Shown: piece by piece, positions 8,923 through 18,341 of the stretch | Position numbering within the stretch: the stretch's first letter is position 1 | How the letters are laid out: each line of letters starts with the position of its first letter | Assembly (NCBI GenBank): GCA_018971625.1 | Contig: JAGXAJ010000023.1 | Location: 1-53,206, forward strand | Direction: 5' to 3' | Length of the DNA: 53,206 bases | From: Pseudomonadota bacterium | Lineage (GTDB): Bacteria > Pseudomonadota > Alphaproteobacteria > Rhizobiales > Xanthobacteraceae | Position numbers and translations under genes: made by a program | Notes under the pieces: generated by a model | The model's database searches: none | The model's input: the letters and a program-made list of their open reading frames with translations, nothing else | Told to the model about the DNA's origin: nothing

Positions 8923-10194
8923 TCAATGGTTCCACTCGAGCCTCCCGCTTCGAGGCATTGTGTCCAAATCGAAGGGATACTCCGCGTATTGATAGGCGCG
9001 CGTCCATGGCCGCCTCACTTCTCCGCTCTCAAGCGGCTTGAACGACAGTACCTGCTCGATAGACAGCCAGCCGCGATCGAAAGCCCGTGCCATGCCGGCA
9101 AGAAAAACCCGCCAAATACGGAACCGTTTCTCGCCCGCCGCCTGGATAGCCTCGTTCTGGTGGGCTTCCAGCCTGCGGCTCCAGTGCTGCAGGGTGCGCG
9201 CATAGTGTGGCCGGAGATCTTCGGCGTCGGCGAATTCCAATCCAACGCGCGAAAGTTCGACGAGTACGCGGGCCAGATGGGGCACGGCTCCGCCGGGAAA
9301 GACGTATCTGTCGATGAACTCTCCGCCCGCCGGTCCGCGAGGTCGACCTTCCGGGTCGGTTGCCACGATGCCATGGTTCAGAAACGCGCCTCCCGCCGAG
9401 AGTGTGTCGGCGATGGTTGAGAAATAAGAGGACAGATTTTCCAGTCCAACGTGCTCATACATTCCGACCGAGACGATCTTGTCGTAGGGAGCATCATTTC
9501 TGAGCTCCCGGTAGTGCTGCAGGCGAATTTCAATCCGGTCGGCGACGGCGGAAGCTGCAACCAGCTCCTTTGCGTACGAGTATTGCCGTTCGCTGAGCGT
9601 AATCCCCACACCACGGATGCCGTAATGTGTCGCGGCCCATATCAGGAGGCTGCCCCAGCCGCATCCGACGTCGAGCAGGCGTTCGCCGGGCCTCAGCATG
9701 AGCTTGCGACAGAGATGATCCAGCTTCTGCCTTTGCGCAGTGTGGATGTCTTCCACGCCGGTTTTGAAATAGGCGCACGAGTAGATCATGCGTTCATCGA
9801 GCCACAAACGATAGAAGTCATTGCCGACGTCGTAGTGGTGTTGGACGTTGGCTGCGTCGAGGTCTGCTGAACGGCTACGCGGAATGAACCGTGCCAACTT
9901 TGCAACTCGCTGGAACATGGGTAGACGTCCGAAGCGCTCCGCAAGCGAGATGCCAATCGCGAGAACGTCGTCGATGTTTCCTTCCACCGAAATCGCCCCG
10001 TTGACGTAGGCATCACCCAGGCGCTGGAAGTCGCCTTTCAACAGCGCGCGAACCGGTTCATTGGAATGGAGGACCAGAGTGACGGTGGGAGCCGCGGCAA
10101 AGTCAAAATGATGCCCATCCCGAAAAACCAGGCGAAGCGGCAGCGGATCGCCTTCAAGTCGCTTTCGCAAATAGGCAAGAAGCTTGTCGCGCAT
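8923..10194 (-). CDS. cfa: Cyclopropane-fatty-acyl-phospholipid synthase family methyltransferase
   Basis: 423 residues. It transfers a methylene group from S-adenosylmethionine to the double bond of membrane phospholipid acyl chains. A lipid-binding N-terminal domain (about 1-110, with GDAYVNGAISVEGNIDDVL) leads to the catalytic fold. QHHYDVGNDFYRLWLDERM and YSCAYF are family signatures, LLDVGCGWGSLLIWAA (about 173-188) is the SAM loop, and GITLSERQYSYAKE and SVGMYEHVG follow. It is one of several lipid genes on the minus strand between hpnI and hpnN. Cytoplasmic, membrane-associated. A closely related methyltransferase acting on another lipid cannot be excluded. Confidence 0.88.
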   Translation of the reverse strand: MRDKLLAYLRKRLEGDPLPLRLVFRDGHHFDFAAAPTVTLVLHSNEPVRALLKGDFQRLGDAYVNGAISVEGNIDDVLAIGISLAERFGRLPMFQRVAKLARFIPRSRSADLDAANVQHHYDVGNDFYRLWLDERMIYSCAYFKTGVEDIHTAQRQKLDHLCRKLMLRPGERLLDVGCGWGSLLIWAATHYGIRGVGITLSERQYSYAKELVAASAVADRIEIRLQHYRELRNDAPYDKIVSVGMYEHVGLENLSSYFSTIADTLSAGGAFLNHGIVATDPEGRPRGPAGGEFIDRYVFPGGAVPHLARVLVELSRVGLEFADAEDLRPHYARTLQHWSRRLEAHQNEAIQAAGEKRFRIWRVFLAGMARAFDRGWLSIEQVLSFKPLESGEVRRPWTRAYQYAEYPFDLDTMPRSGRLEWNH

Positions 10195-10267
10195 GGAGAT
10201 CCACGCCTACTGCCAATCCAAGTTCAATGTCTCGCCCACGTAACGCGCCGACACGGTGAGCTACGCA

Positions 10268-11461
10268 TCAGAGCGTCGCCTGGTCGTCGCGCTGCCGCTG
10301 TTGCATCAATTCATTGTCTTCGATGGTGCCGCCGCGCAGAACGCGGAAGGTGCTGCCTCGCCATGTTACAGAGTTGTCCAGGAAGCTACCTGCGTAGACC
10401 GCAAATGAAATGATGTCATGAAGTATCAGCAGCCAGAGGCTTTGTCGTTGCAAGTCGAAGGCATATTCCACACTGGCGCTTAGAATCGTGCGCGACGAAA
10501 AAGCCGACAATATCAGAACGAGCGGATGAGCTGTTCCGGCGAGAGCGGCAAGCAACGACAGCATCAACGGGTGCATGAAGATCAGGCCAACATAGCCAAC
10601 AGGATCGATCGCCCGTATCGTGCGTGCCGATCGCATGTGGTGGTCCCAAAAGGCGCGAAGGCTTCGTTCAAAACAGGCGTGACCGACCGACCACCGAGAT
10701 ATGACGACGTTCAATCCGTCCGCCCGGATCGCCTTACCGATGGCGTAATCATCGGCGAGCTCGTCCAAGAATGCGTTCAGGCCGCCAACGCGCTTCAGTG
10801 TCTCCTTTCGAAGCACGATCGCAGAGCCGAAGCAGGGACTGGCCGCCCCAAACGACAGGGCAGCAATGACGTTGGGAAGAAACTGGGAATTGATGTTGAG
10901 CGCCGACAGGCGGGCCCAAACCCCGCCGGCACCCACGCCATAATAGATGCAGGTCACCGCTCCCGCTCGGCGGCTCGTGAGCTCCGCAATGGCTCGCCTC
11001 AGGAATGCATCGTCGACGATGATGTCGCTATCGGACAGTACGACGACCTCGTGACGGGCTTTCGCTTCCATGTTGACCAGATTTGCTATTTTGCGATTTG
11101 TACCGCGAAAGCGTTCGTCGACGACGAGATCGACCTGTGTATCCGGGTTAAGCTTTTGCAGCAGGCGGACGGTGTGAACGGCGTGGTCGGCGGGGCTTTG
11201 TGTCCCGCACACGAGCTGCACCCGTTCCCGATAATCCTGGTTGCAAAAAGCGGCGAGGCGCGGATAGAGACCTGGTTCGCCGCCGTGCAGAGGCTTCAGG
11301 ACAGTAACGCATGGCAGCGGCGGTTCAGGGACGGCAAGCTCAGAAGGGCGGCGGAAGCGCAGGACGAGAGCTGCCGCAACCAAATTATACAGGATACCGA
11401 GGGTGGCGCCGGTTGCGCAGAGTTCGGCCAGGACACGAATGTCGTCGGAAAGACTTAACAT
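10268..11461 (-). CDS. hpnI: Hopanoid biosynthesis glycosyltransferase HpnI
   Basis: 397 residues, family GT2 of the ceramide-glucosyltransferase type. A membrane helix near the N-terminus is followed by PCVTVLKPLHGGEPGLYPRL, the first Asp box within VVVLSDSDIIVDDAFLR, and a Q/RxxRW-like region HHMRSARTIRAIDP. Three C-terminal helices follow. HpnI adds N-acetylglucosamine to bacteriohopanetetrol, and HpnK (present at 30.9 kb) then deacetylates it on the way to the cyclitol ether. I choose ATG 11461 over an upstream GTG because it gives the usual length; neither has a strong ribosome site. Divergent from hpnG across about 350 bases. Confidence 0.87.
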   Translation of the reverse strand: MLSLSDDIRVLAELCATGATLGILYNLVAAALVLRFRRPSELAVPEPPLPCVTVLKPLHGGEPGLYPRLAAFCNQDYRERVQLVCGTQSPADHAVHTVRLLQKLNPDTQVDLVVDERFRGTNRKIANLVNMEAKARHEVVVLSDSDIIVDDAFLRRAIAELTSRRAGAVTCIYYGVGAGGVWARLSALNINSQFLPNVIAALSFGAASPCFGSAIVLRKETLKRVGGLNAFLDELADDYAIGKAIRADGLNVVISRWSVGHACFERSLRAFWDHHMRSARTIRAIDPVGYVGLIFMHPLMLSLLAALAGTAHPLVLILSAFSSRTILSASVEYAFDLQRQSLWLLILHDIISFAVYAGSFLDNSVTWRGSTFRVLRGGTIEDNELMQQRQRDDQATL

Positions 11462-11811
11462 AATCAAAAACCTAGCCGCACTTCGAAATTGGCCCGTAGA
11501 TATCACGCTGCGAATTGGTTGGACGAACCTGGGGCTACGCCGGAAGGGCGCCGTGAGAAGCCACGGTCCGTCGTGTTCAATGCGCTAATGCGGAGGCGAG
11601 CGGCACGTTCCTATCGCGACCAGCTCCAAGCACCTTGGCAAGGGCGGCGGCAGTAAAGACCGGAGTATCCGTACTGCATAGAAACGAATCCTCGGCTGGG
11701 CAATTTGTCTGATGACCATAGTTCGAAAAAGCGGGTTCGATTTCGCCGGCCCGTCTGGCCCTGTTCTGGAGTCAATAAGTGCCGGTCCCGATTTTGCTCA
11801 GAGGACCCACC
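11462..11811. other. Divergent intergenic region hpnI / hpnG
   Basis: 350 bases between two divergent hopanoid genes. It must hold both promoters. No gene, clear inverted repeat or promoter consensus that I would stand behind. Confidence 0.4.
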
Positions 11812-12486
11812 ATGGCGGCCGAAAGCCGTCAGGCGATAGTTTGCGTTGGACTTGCACTTGAGGCGAAAATCGCCGCCAGGCAATTCCGGAGAGAACGTGG
11901 TGCTTTGAATCTGACCGACTTCTCTGGCGAGGGCTGCGCCGCGGTTTCCGATTGCAGGGCTATCGTGAGCTTTGGCCTTGCGGGCGGATTGTCGCCGGAA
12001 CTGCGCGCCGGCGATATTGTGATTGCTTCCTGTGTCGTAGGGCGCAACGGGAGCTTTGCAACGGATGACGTCTGGTCGGAGCGACTCCTGACGGCTATCC
12101 CGACTGCATTTTATGCTCCGATTCTCGGTGTCGAGTCTCCTTTGGGTGTCAGCGCGGAGCGGCGAGAGCTCGGTGTGCGAGCGGGCGCACTGGCTGTGGA
12201 TATGGAATCCCACATCGTCGGCCAAGTGGCGTCCAGGAATCTGATGCGTTTTGTGGCTGTGCGCGTTGTGATCGACACAGTCGAGCGGGACATTCCACAA
12301 GCCGCCGTGGCATGCCTGTCGAACAATGGCGAAACCAGAATGTCGAGGCTTGGTTGCCTGTTGCTGGAGAGGCCCACGGATACATTAGACGTTCTTCGCC
12401 TTTGCGCAAATTGGCTGCTCGCGCGGGAGGCACTGGTGAATTGCTGCGAAGTGCTGAGCGCAAGCGTGCGTCAGATCGGGCTGTAG
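11812..12486 (+). CDS. hpnG: Hopanoid biosynthesis nucleosidase/phosphorylase HpnG
   Basis: 224 residues with the nucleoside-phosphorylase fold. IVCVGLALEAKIAAR opens, AIVSFGLAGGLSPELRAGDI is the phosphate/substrate loop, and GALAVDMESHIVGQVA carries the family Met-Glu-Ser. HpnG releases adenine from adenosylhopane to give ribosylhopane, an early step of side-chain building. The ribosome site GAGGAC precedes ATG 11812, so I drop the longer upstream GTG start. It is somewhat compact: the segment between the first strand and the SFGLAGGL loop is short. It is followed by hpnA on the same strand after 212 bases. Confidence 0.8.
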   Translation: MAAESRQAIVCVGLALEAKIAARQFRRERGALNLTDFSGEGCAAVSDCRAIVSFGLAGGLSPELRAGDIVIASCVVGRNGSFATDDVWSERLLTAIPTAFYAPILGVESPLGVSAERRELGVRAGALAVDMESHIVGQVASRNLMRFVAVRVVIDTVERDIPQAAVACLSNNGETRMSRLGCLLLERPTDTLDVLRLCANWLLAREALVNCCEVLSASVRQIGL

Positions 12487-12698
12487 CCACTTCCTGCGGC
12501 ATTCGAACCTGGCAGGGAGCACGTGCGGGGCGATTGGAACCATTCGCGTGGCGCGCGTTATCAGCAGTTGAAGATTATCCGGGCGTCGATACTGATGCTG
12601 GGAGAAGTCTAAGGCAGGCCGATCTCGTGAGAACTGACCGCCGGGCCACATGCCTGTGGCAAGGTCGAGGGGCGATCGGCGCAGAGTCAGAGGCATGT

Positions 12699-13748
12699 AT
12701 GATGAGGCCGGCGGACGTTTTGATCACGGGCGCCAGCGGTTTTGTCGGATCAGCTGTGTTGCGCCAGTTGTACCGTGCTGGTTTCGCGGTACGAGCACTG
12801 GTTCGCCGGGACAGCGTTCGGAGCAATCTTGCGGCGACAGATCTGCAACTGGTCGAGGGAGATCTGAGAGATATCGCCTCCCTTGAAATGGCCTGCTCGG
12901 GTTGCCGTTACGTGTTTCATGTCGCCGCCGAATACAGGCTTTCATCCTGGGACAAAGCGCGCATTCTTGCCACGAACGTGACCGGGACGCGCAACCTGAT
13001 GGAAAGCGCGTTGCGCGCTGGCGTCGAACGGATCGTCTATACAAGCAGTGTGGCGACCCTCGGCGTTCGGCACGATGGGACGCCTGCCGATGAAAGCAAC
13101 AGCATTTCTCCGCAGCAGACGACCGGCCCATATAAGCGAAGCAAAGTCCTCGCGGAGCAGGTCGTTCTCGATATGATCAATCAGCGAGGTCTTCCCGCTG
13201 TCATCGTCAATCCCTCGACGCCAGTCGGACCGCGGGACATTCGACCGACGCCGACCGGCAAGATCATCATTGCGGCGGCCTCAGCGCGCTTGCCGGCCTA
13301 TGTCAACACAGGACTTAACCTTGTCCATGTTGACGATGTCGGCCTTGGCCATCTTGCGGCCTTGCGGCGGGGCAGGATTGGCGAACGCTATATTCTGGGC
13401 GGACAGAACGTCTTGTTCTCGCAAATGCTGGCCGAGATTGCAGAACTGGTCGGGCGTACCGCTCCCCGTATTCGGATCCCCTGGCCATTCGCTCTTCCGT
13501 TGGCGGCCGTCGGCGAAGCTCGCGCGTACCTGACCGGAGAAGAGCCGCTTGCGACCTGGGCCGGCGTTCTGCTGTCAAGACACAAGATGTTTTTCAGCTC
13601 GGCAAAAGCCGAGCGGGAGCTTGGATTCACATCACGGCCGCATGCGGCTGCTCTTTGCGACGCGGTCGCCTGGTTCAGTGAGCACGGCTATTTGAGCGCA
13701 TCCCGGGCGGTATCGCTATTTGGCACCGATCGCTCGGCATTTCAGTGA
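12699..13748 (+). CDS. hpnA: Hopanoid-associated sugar epimerase HpnA
   Basis: 349 residues, an extended short-chain dehydrogenase/epimerase. The NAD-binding loop TGASGFVGSAVLRQL lies at 10-25. YTSSVATLG supplies the catalytic Ser, and GPYKRSKVLAEQ supplies the Tyr-x3-Lys pair. VNPSTPVGPRD and the C-terminal substrate domain fit HpnA. The exact substrate is not established; the gene recurs in hopanoid clusters. The frame is open for over 100 codons upstream, but that part has no domain. I start at ATG 12699 (AGAGG five bases upstream), and the adjacent ATG 12702 is equally possible. Confidence 0.85.
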   Translation: MMRPADVLITGASGFVGSAVLRQLYRAGFAVRALVRRDSVRSNLAATDLQLVEGDLRDIASLEMACSGCRYVFHVAAEYRLSSWDKARILATNVTGTRNLMESALRAGVERIVYTSSVATLGVRHDGTPADESNSISPQQTTGPYKRSKVLAEQVVLDMINQRGLPAVIVNPSTPVGPRDIRPTPTGKIIIAAASARLPAYVNTGLNLVHVDDVGLGHLAALRRGRIGERYILGGQNVLFSQMLAEIAELVGRTAPRIRIPWPFALPLAAVGEARAYLTGEEPLATWAGVLLSRHKMFFSSAKAERELGFTSRPHAAALCDAVAWFSEHGYLSASRAVSLFGTDRSAFQ

Positions 13749-13814
13749 AGCTCGCCCCAAGCTCGTTTTGCAGTCGTTCGAAACCCGAAACGGCGGCAGC
13801 CCTGTGCCGTCGTT

Positions 13815-14903
13815 CTATTTTCCTTGCGCCGCACGTAGGGGCTCATCATAGAGGACCGCAAGGGTACTCCTTACGATCAGCGCCGCCGGCATTGCCAGAA
13901 TGACGCCAATTACCCCGAACAGGGCGCCTCCAGCCAAAAAGCAGAAAATCACCAGAGCTGGATGCACGCGGCCCGCCACCCCGAGGACGATCGGGCCGAA
14001 GAATTGATCGATCGACAGACGCAAGGCGGCGAGATAGATCGCGTATTCGACAATTGCGGCCAGGCCAGAGTTGTGGTGGAGCGCAACCAGCGTGGCAATA
14101 GCCGCAGCAACAGCCGGTCCGACCATCGGGATCGCTTCCAATATCCCGGTTACCAGCGCAAGAAACAATGCGTGCGGGATTCCAAGGACCAAGCCGAGAC
14201 CCACGTAGGCGAATATGGAGGCAAACGCAACGACGCCGAGGACGCCGATAAAATAGCGCCTCAAAACCGGATTGAGGTTGGAGAGAATGTGATCTTCTAC
14301 AAGCGGGCGCTGTTGCGGTGGCACCAGCCACATAATCCCCCGTACGATGGCTGGACCGCTGACCATGAAGAAGAAGAGCAAGACCAGCGTCAAGACGAAT
14401 CCGATTCCGCTAATCAGCACGGAACCGCCAATCACAGCCAGCACGCGTATGTTGCCAACCCACGCGCGAACAGCGCCGATGATTGTCCCGGTCAGGCGCG
14501 CGGCGTCGGTTTGCTCCCCGAGCAGGCTGACCTTTCCTCCACCAATGGCATTCTGGACGAGATCATGTACGGCGTCTTGAAAGTCGGTCACCGTACGTTT
14601 GATCTCCTGCACCAGCGGCGGCACTCCGAGCAATCCGACGCCGGCCAACACAGCCACGATCAGCAGAAAAACCACAATGGCGACAAGCAGGCGAGGCAGG
14701 TGAGCTGCTTTGCTGATCTTGTCGATCGCAGGAGCGCAGACATAAGCCAAGACTCCTGCGAGTACAAATGGTAGCAGCACCAGCTGCAACTCATAGATCA
14801 TCAGAGCTGCGGTCGCCAGGACGAACAGGATCGTTGGGGTCGATATCCTGCCCACGTGCTCGTGGTCGCTCCGGTGACGGAGATCTTGCGGACGCTTGCT
14901 CAC
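13815..14903 (-). CDS. AI-2E family transporter (PerM-like)
   Basis: 362 residues with about eight membrane helices. The conserved region GIPHALFLALVTGILEAIPM and VGPAVAAAIATLVAL is the E-x-I/V-P-x-x-G-P signature of the family, followed by LSIDQFFGPIVLG. Members export small molecules or ions, and the substrate here is unknown. I start at GTG 14903: it overlaps the hpnB stop (GTGA) and has a GGAAGGGG site in the end of hpnB, so the two are translationally coupled. A longer frame upstream would overlap hpnB by 70 bases. Context suggests a part in lipid or hopanoid handling, which is inference. Confidence 0.8.
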   Translation of the reverse strand: MSKRPQDLRHRSDHEHVGRISTPTILFVLATAALMIYELQLVLLPFVLAGVLAYVCAPAIDKISKAAHLPRLLVAIVVFLLIVAVLAGVGLLGVPPLVQEIKRTVTDFQDAVHDLVQNAIGGGKVSLLGEQTDAARLTGTIIGAVRAWVGNIRVLAVIGGSVLISGIGFVLTLVLLFFFMVSGPAIVRGIMWLVPPQQRPLVEDHILSNLNPVLRRYFIGVLGVVAFASIFAYVGLGLVLGIPHALFLALVTGILEAIPMVGPAVAAAIATLVALHHNSGLAAIVEYAIYLAALRLSIDQFFGPIVLGVAGRVHPALVIFCFLAGGALFGVIGVILAMPAALIVRSTLAVLYDEPLRAAQGK

Positions 14904-16054
14904 GGGTAGGTCCGCCCCTTCCAGACGATCCTCCCGCGCCAGCGTCGTCGCAGACTTTCGATCGCGAGGCATGCTCCGATCGCGTAGCCGAGCGGAAACA
15001 GCAGGCCGTACCAGAACGGGATGTCAAAATAGAGGGAACCTGCGATGTGCAGGCCGAAGGCTGCAGCCGTGCCGAGCCCTGCGGGGACGAGCGCGATACA
15101 GCTTGCCGTACTTCCTTGCGCGCAGGAGATTCCAGCCAGAGCAGGTAGCAATAGCGAAGCCAGCGATAGCACGACGACGGCGGGAATGGTCGCCAATGTC
15201 GCCGCCGGGCCGCCAAGCGTCTCGACGAGGTTCTTGGATAAGCCGCTCCAAAGGCTGCTCCATCCGACATACATCCGCGCCGACAGGAGTGACCTGCCAT
15301 CCTGCAGCATCACGCGTCCGCCGCCTCGCTTGATCAGCAGCGCCAGGCCAACATCCTCGCAGATTACATCGTGCACCGCGGCGTGGCCCGCCGCCGAGTC
15401 GTAGGCCTCCTTGCGGATCAGCATGAACTGGCCGCTGGCGACGACCTTGTCGCTTTGCTGCGCCTGGACGGTCGCCAGGTCCTGGCTGAAAGCCATCAGG
15501 TAGAGCCCGCAAGGTATGATGAGCCGCTCAGCGAAACTTCCCAGCCGCTGCCGCGGCACCAGCGACAGCAGATCCAGTTCGCCCATTTGCGCCGCTGCCA
15601 ATGCGCTCCTCACGAGATCCGGCGCAGCAACGACATCGGCATCGAGAAAACATATCCAGTCGCAGTCAGGAGGTGCATTGTTCGCTCCGAACCAGCAGGC
15701 ATGGCACTTTCCGATCCAGTGCGGCGGCAGAGGAGGACTTCTGATGGCCTGTAGCTGCGGCCATTGCCGTGCAAGCGAGCTGGCAATCCGGAACGTGGCG
15801 TCGGTGGAGTGATCGTCAACAACGATAATGTTGAGCAGATCCGCAGGGTAGGTCTGTTGCAGCAAGGAGTTGAGGCAGCGCGTGATATTTGCGCTTTCAT
15901 TTCGCGCGGGAATGATGACGCTGACGCGCGCCAAGGCCTCGATCGGCGCCGAACCGTTTGGCTGCGCAACGGGAAGCAGATCACGTTGGGCATAGGCGCG
16001 AAGGATCAGCCACATGACGAAGGCCAGCCAGGCAATTGACAACGCAAGTTCCAT
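14900..16054 (-). CDS. hpnB: Hopene-associated glycosyltransferase HpnB
   Basis: 384 residues, a GT2 enzyme anchored by an N-terminal helix (1-20) and about three C-terminal helices. RVSVIIPARNESANI begins the catalytic domain, IIVVDDHSTDAT and CFLDADVVAAPDLV hold the metal- and sugar-binding Asp residues, ICEDVGLALLIKRGGGRVML has the ED motif, and YVGWSSLWSGLSKN follows. HpnB is found in hopanoid gene clusters and is thought to glycosylate a hopanoid or lipid; its acceptor is unproven. Coupled to the following permease by a 4-base GTGA overlap and preceded by another permease gene 33 bases upstream. Confidence 0.88.
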   Translation of the reverse strand: MELALSIAWLAFVMWLILRAYAQRDLLPVAQPNGSAPIEALARVSVIIPARNESANITRCLNSLLQQTYPADLLNIIVVDDHSTDATFRIASSLARQWPQLQAIRSPPLPPHWIGKCHACWFGANNAPPDCDWICFLDADVVAAPDLVRSALAAAQMGELDLLSLVPRQRLGSFAERLIIPCGLYLMAFSQDLATVQAQQSDKVVASGQFMLIRKEAYDSAAGHAAVHDVICEDVGLALLIKRGGGRVMLQDGRSLLSARMYVGWSSLWSGLSKNLVETLGGPAATLATIPAVVVLSLASLLLPALAGISCAQGSTASCIALVPAGLGTAAAFGLHIAGSLYFDIPFWYGLLFPLGYAIGACLAIESLRRRWRGRIVWKGRTYP

Positions 16055-16087
16055 TCTTTTTACTCACTCGGCCTCAATTGGCCTGGC

Positions 16088-17125
16088 TCAAATAGGTTCC
16101 GTGTCGTTTTCACCGGGGAGGGTCGTCGGCTGTCCCAGACTCTCACGAATGTAGAGCTTCTTCACTGCAACGAAGGCGATCACGCTCATCGGTGCCGCAA
16201 AAACAATGGCGACACTTCCGAAGACGAGGCTGATCGCGACGATACTGAGCAAGAGCAGCGCGGGGGGCAGATGCACCATGCGGCGCTGGATGATCGGCGC
16301 GATGAGATTTCCCTCGGCCTGGTGAATGATGGCATAGGCAATGATGGTCCAGAGGGCCGGATAAAAGCCTTTGGTCATGGCGACGAGAATGGCGGGAATC
16401 GAAGCGACGATCGGGCCGAGATAAGGGACGAACTCGGCGATGCCGGCGATCGCACCGAGCGCGAGGGGCGAAGGCAATCCGATGAGCCAAACGGCGATGG
16501 TCGAAAACACCCCAATCAGCAGCATTGTGATGATCTGGCCCAGCAGCCAAAGTCTTAGTGCTCTCCCGATGTCGTCCATGGTCTCCTTCGCCACCAATCG
16601 CGACTGGCGCGGAAACAAATAGCTCGTGCCTTTGCGGTAGAGATCGGGTTGCGCGGCAAAGTAAATTCCGGCGAATATGACAATGACGAACGCGGCAATG
16701 AAGCGCACGCTGAGCTTCAGCACATTGCTGATCAGGCCGGGCAGGGATGGCAGTTCACCGCCCATATGCGACAACGCGAGCTGGCCCAATCTGGACTGGT
16801 GCAGCGTTCCGGCGATCGATGCCAAGGCGGTGTCGGTGCGCTTGAGCACGTCCTCGAGCTCCGAGTTCATCCGGGTGCCGAACAGGAAAGCAGATCCGCC
16901 GATTGCGACCAAAACAACAAGGCCTGCGATCACGAGCGCAATGCCGCGCGGCAGGCGGCACCATCGAATGAGCGGCTCACTGAGCAATTCCAGCAGCGCC
17001 GCAACTAACAGGGAGCCGACGAGGATGAGAAGAAAGTCGCGCAACTGCCAAGCCAGAAAGGCCAACGAGGCAAATACGACCAGGATGGCCGCTCGCTTGG
17101 GGAATTCGGAGGTCGCAGGGGTCAC
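16088..17125 (-). CDS. AI-2E family transporter (second copy)
   Basis: 345 residues with about eight helices. SPLALGAIAGIAEFVPYLGP followed by IVASIPAILVAMT is the family signature, and IIHQAEGNLIAPIIQRRMVH the typical cytoplasmic loop and helix. It is only distantly similar to the other AI-2E protein here, so it is not a recent duplicate. The start is GTG 17125 with a weak ribosome site. It lies 33 bases upstream of hpnB on the same strand, so the order permease-hpnB-permease is probably one operon. Substrate unknown. Confidence 0.8.
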   Translation of the reverse strand: MTPATSEFPKRAAILVVFASLAFLAWQLRDFLLILVGSLLVAALLELLSEPLIRWCRLPRGIALVIAGLVVLVAIGGSAFLFGTRMNSELEDVLKRTDTALASIAGTLHQSRLGQLALSHMGGELPSLPGLISNVLKLSVRFIAAFVIVIFAGIYFAAQPDLYRKGTSYLFPRQSRLVAKETMDDIGRALRLWLLGQIITMLLIGVFSTIAVWLIGLPSPLALGAIAGIAEFVPYLGPIVASIPAILVAMTKGFYPALWTIIAYAIIHQAEGNLIAPIIQRRMVHLPPALLLLSIVAISLVFGSVAIVFAAPMSVIAFVAVKKLYIRESLGQPTTLPGENDTEPI

Positions 17126-17243
17126 GAGATGATCGGCCAGCTGAGGGAATCCCGACGTTCAACTGACATAATGGCTCGGCTGTTCCTAATAGTTGCCTTG
17201 CCGGTTGCGGCGAGCTCTTTTGCCAGGCTCATGGCAGCGGCAC

Positions 17244-17951
17244 TTAACTTGTCTGTAGTACGAATATCGCGGCGCAGTGGCAGGCGGCGGCGAGCAGCAC
17301 GAAGCAATGCCAGATGGCGTTTTGAAATCGCAGCCGCTGCCAGATGTGGAAAGGAACGCCGGCCGTATAGAGCAACCCGCCAGTCAAAACGAGGCGAACG
17401 GTCAGGACTGGCGCGCCCGCGAGCAGCGTGTGGTAGAGCAGAAGGCCGCTCCAGCCCATGACAAGATAAATTGCGATCGAGAGGCGATCAAAACGACCGG
17501 GCAAAGCCAGCTTCAGGGAAACCCCGACCGCAGCAATGCTCCAGAGCCCGACGAGAAGAACCATCTCGAACGTACCGGCTCCGAGCTCTGTGATCAAAGG
17601 CGTATAAGTCGCCGCGATCAGAGCGTAAATGGCAGAATGGTCGAAACGGCGCAGGAGCCATTTGGCCGGGGAGATCGGCCAGAGATTGTAGGTCGCGGAA
17701 AGGACCAGCATCGTCTCGAGACAGATGCTGTAAACTCCCACCGAAACGGCGCCAGCGCCATGGACGTAGACGGTCGCCATCGCGACCAGAGCGGTTGCCG
17801 CAATCAATCCCGAAGTCACGCCAACTGCGTGAATCAGAATATCAGCGATCACTTCGGCTCGATCGTAGTTCCACTCGATAGCGCCGGCGCAGGCAGAGGA
17901 GCCGCGTTCGACCTCGTTCCTTGAATGGTATGCTGGACGCCGGAGCCACAT
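17244..17951 (-). CDS. PAQR / hemolysin III family membrane protein
   Basis: 235 residues, seven predicted helices. The PAQR metal motif is visible: ADILIHAVGVTSG with its His, RRFDHSAIYALIAATYTPL with Asp-His, and FHIWQRLRFQNAIWHCFVLL with paired His, followed by AAACHCAAI. Bacterial members (YqfA/HlyIII type) are thought to be zinc-dependent hydrolases that act on membrane lipids or keep membrane fluidity. An AAGGA ribosome site precedes ATG 17951. Last gene of the minus-strand lipid block and divergent from the act operon. Confidence 0.85.
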   Translation of the reverse strand: MWLRRPAYHSRNEVERGSSACAGAIEWNYDRAEVIADILIHAVGVTSGLIAATALVAMATVYVHGAGAVSVGVYSICLETMLVLSATYNLWPISPAKWLLRRFDHSAIYALIAATYTPLITELGAGTFEMVLLVGLWSIAAVGVSLKLALPGRFDRLSIAIYLVMGWSGLLLYHTLLAGAPVLTVRLVLTGGLLYTAGVPFHIWQRLRFQNAIWHCFVLLAAACHCAAIFVLQTS

Positions 17952-18341
17952 GATTGCTCATCCTTCGCCCCGACAAGAGTCGAAACCGACGGTCAGCTCG
18001 GATGTTCCTCCACATTTGGCAAACGTCCGTCGCCTGCGAACACGCCAGTCCGGCGAACGACGAGTTGAAGACTTCGAAGGCTCAGGCTTCCGAAAATTGC
18101 TGAGCTGCCGGCTGACACAGATGCGTCATGCCATTGCGTGCGAGACGTCCTCATCGGCGTTTGCCGTCGCTCTCGTGCCCTTCCGTTATGAGCCTGGATC
18201 CATCGTCTACGTGTTTTTGAAAGGTACTTAGGAACCAAATATCCCAGAATAGATTTTCTCTGATGCGATTTGCTCGCTGCGTCTGAAATGAGGTGATCGG
18301 ATATCAGCGAGGGGCCCGGGGGCTCTTGCAAGAGCGTGCTG
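17952..18341. other. Divergent region upstream of the act-cox operon
   Basis: 390 bases between the PAQR gene and actA. It must contain the promoter of the long respiratory operon. AT-rich sequence lies at about 18205-18260, but I see no clear -35/-10 pair, no FNR-type TTGAT-N4-ATCAA box and no EcfG pair. A 14-bp palindrome abuts the start of actA. Confidence 0.4.
18322..18335. promoter_or_regulatory. 14-bp palindrome at the actA start
   Basis: GCTCTTGCAAGAGC is a perfect palindrome ending directly before a GTG that is in frame with actA and six bases before its ATG. It covers the usual ribosome-binding zone, so it could be an operator or could affect translation initiation. Confidence 0.35.

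Noticed and set aside
11611..12300. Minus-strand frame of 229 codons over hpnG
   Set aside because: It overlaps hpnG, shows no domain and has random-looking composition.
12312..12698. N-terminal extension of hpnA by 129 codons
   Set aside because: The extension overlaps the end of hpnG in another frame, has no domain, and a normal HpnA start with a ribosome site exists at 12699.
13790..13822. Possible terminator between hpnA and the AI-2E gene (ACGGC with GCCGT followed by a T-rich run)
   Set aside because: The stem is only five pairs with an eleven-base loop, too weak to support.
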